Assembly: GCA_030831005.1 (NCBI GenBank)
Contig: JAURLW010000101.1
Coordinates: forward strand, 1-6,460
Direction: 5' to 3'
DNA: 6,460 nt
From: Bacteroidota bacterium
GTDB lineage: Bacteria; Bacteroidota; Bacteroidia; Chitinophagales; Chitinophagaceae
The translations under genes were made by a program, and so were the position numbers. Positions 5,832-6,460 of the stretch are shown piece by piece. Every line of letters begins with the position of its first letter. Position 1 is the first letter of the stretch. Below the pieces are notes generated by a model. The model saw nothing but the letters and a program-made list of their open reading frames with translations. It did no database searches and had not been told where the DNA came from.

Positions 5832-6460
<629 letters not shown>

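Overview
The window reads as chromosomal DNA of a low-GC member of the Bacteroidota, most likely of the Chitinophagales/Chitinophagaceae type. Evidence: the 16S rRNA stretch has Bacteroidota-type signatures around the V3-V4 region and an E. coli 515-equivalent region followed by 'GGATTCACTGGGTTTAAAGGG'-like sequence; both rRNA promoters have the Bacteroidota form (TTTG, about 19-20 bases, TAnnTTTG); genes start without clear Shine-Dalgarno sequences; and HisB is the bifunctional Bacteroidota form. The family-level assignment comes from reading the 16S by eye and is an inference.

Bases 1-3760 hold the distal part of a histidine biosynthesis operon on the + strand. It contains the last codons of an upstream gene (probably hisC), then hisB (bifunctional phosphatase/dehydratase), hisH, hisA, hisF and hisIE. 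Every junction overlaps: four are ATGA overlaps and hisA/hisF overlap by 7 bases. This arrangement suggests a single mRNA with coupled translation. HisI and HisE (fused) and HisA prepare the aminoimidazole-containing intermediate, the HisH-HisF complex closes the imidazole ring, HisB dehydrates the product and later dephosphorylates histidinol phosphate, and HisC transaminates in between. Catalytic residues are intact in all of them. The one notable departure is that HisB lacks the four zinc ligands of the E. coli phosphatase domain.

Bases 3761-5283 hold two further + strand genes: an exported META (HslJ-like) domain protein with an unrecognised C-terminal half, and a five-helix VIT1/CCC1-family Fe2+/Mn2+ transporter. 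I see no clear promoter or strong terminator in front of either, so read-through from the his operon is possible.

Bases 5284-6460 are the head of an rRNA operon. There are two tandem promoters 129 bases apart, a leader of about 270 bases with several hairpins and a boxA-like element, and the first 629 or so bases of 16S rRNA, cut by the window end. The most unusual feature is a compact tRNA-like element in the leader (about 5602-5653): a canonical T-arm (TTCGATT loop) stacked directly on an acceptor-like stem, with only a tiny hairpin where the D and anticodon arms should be.
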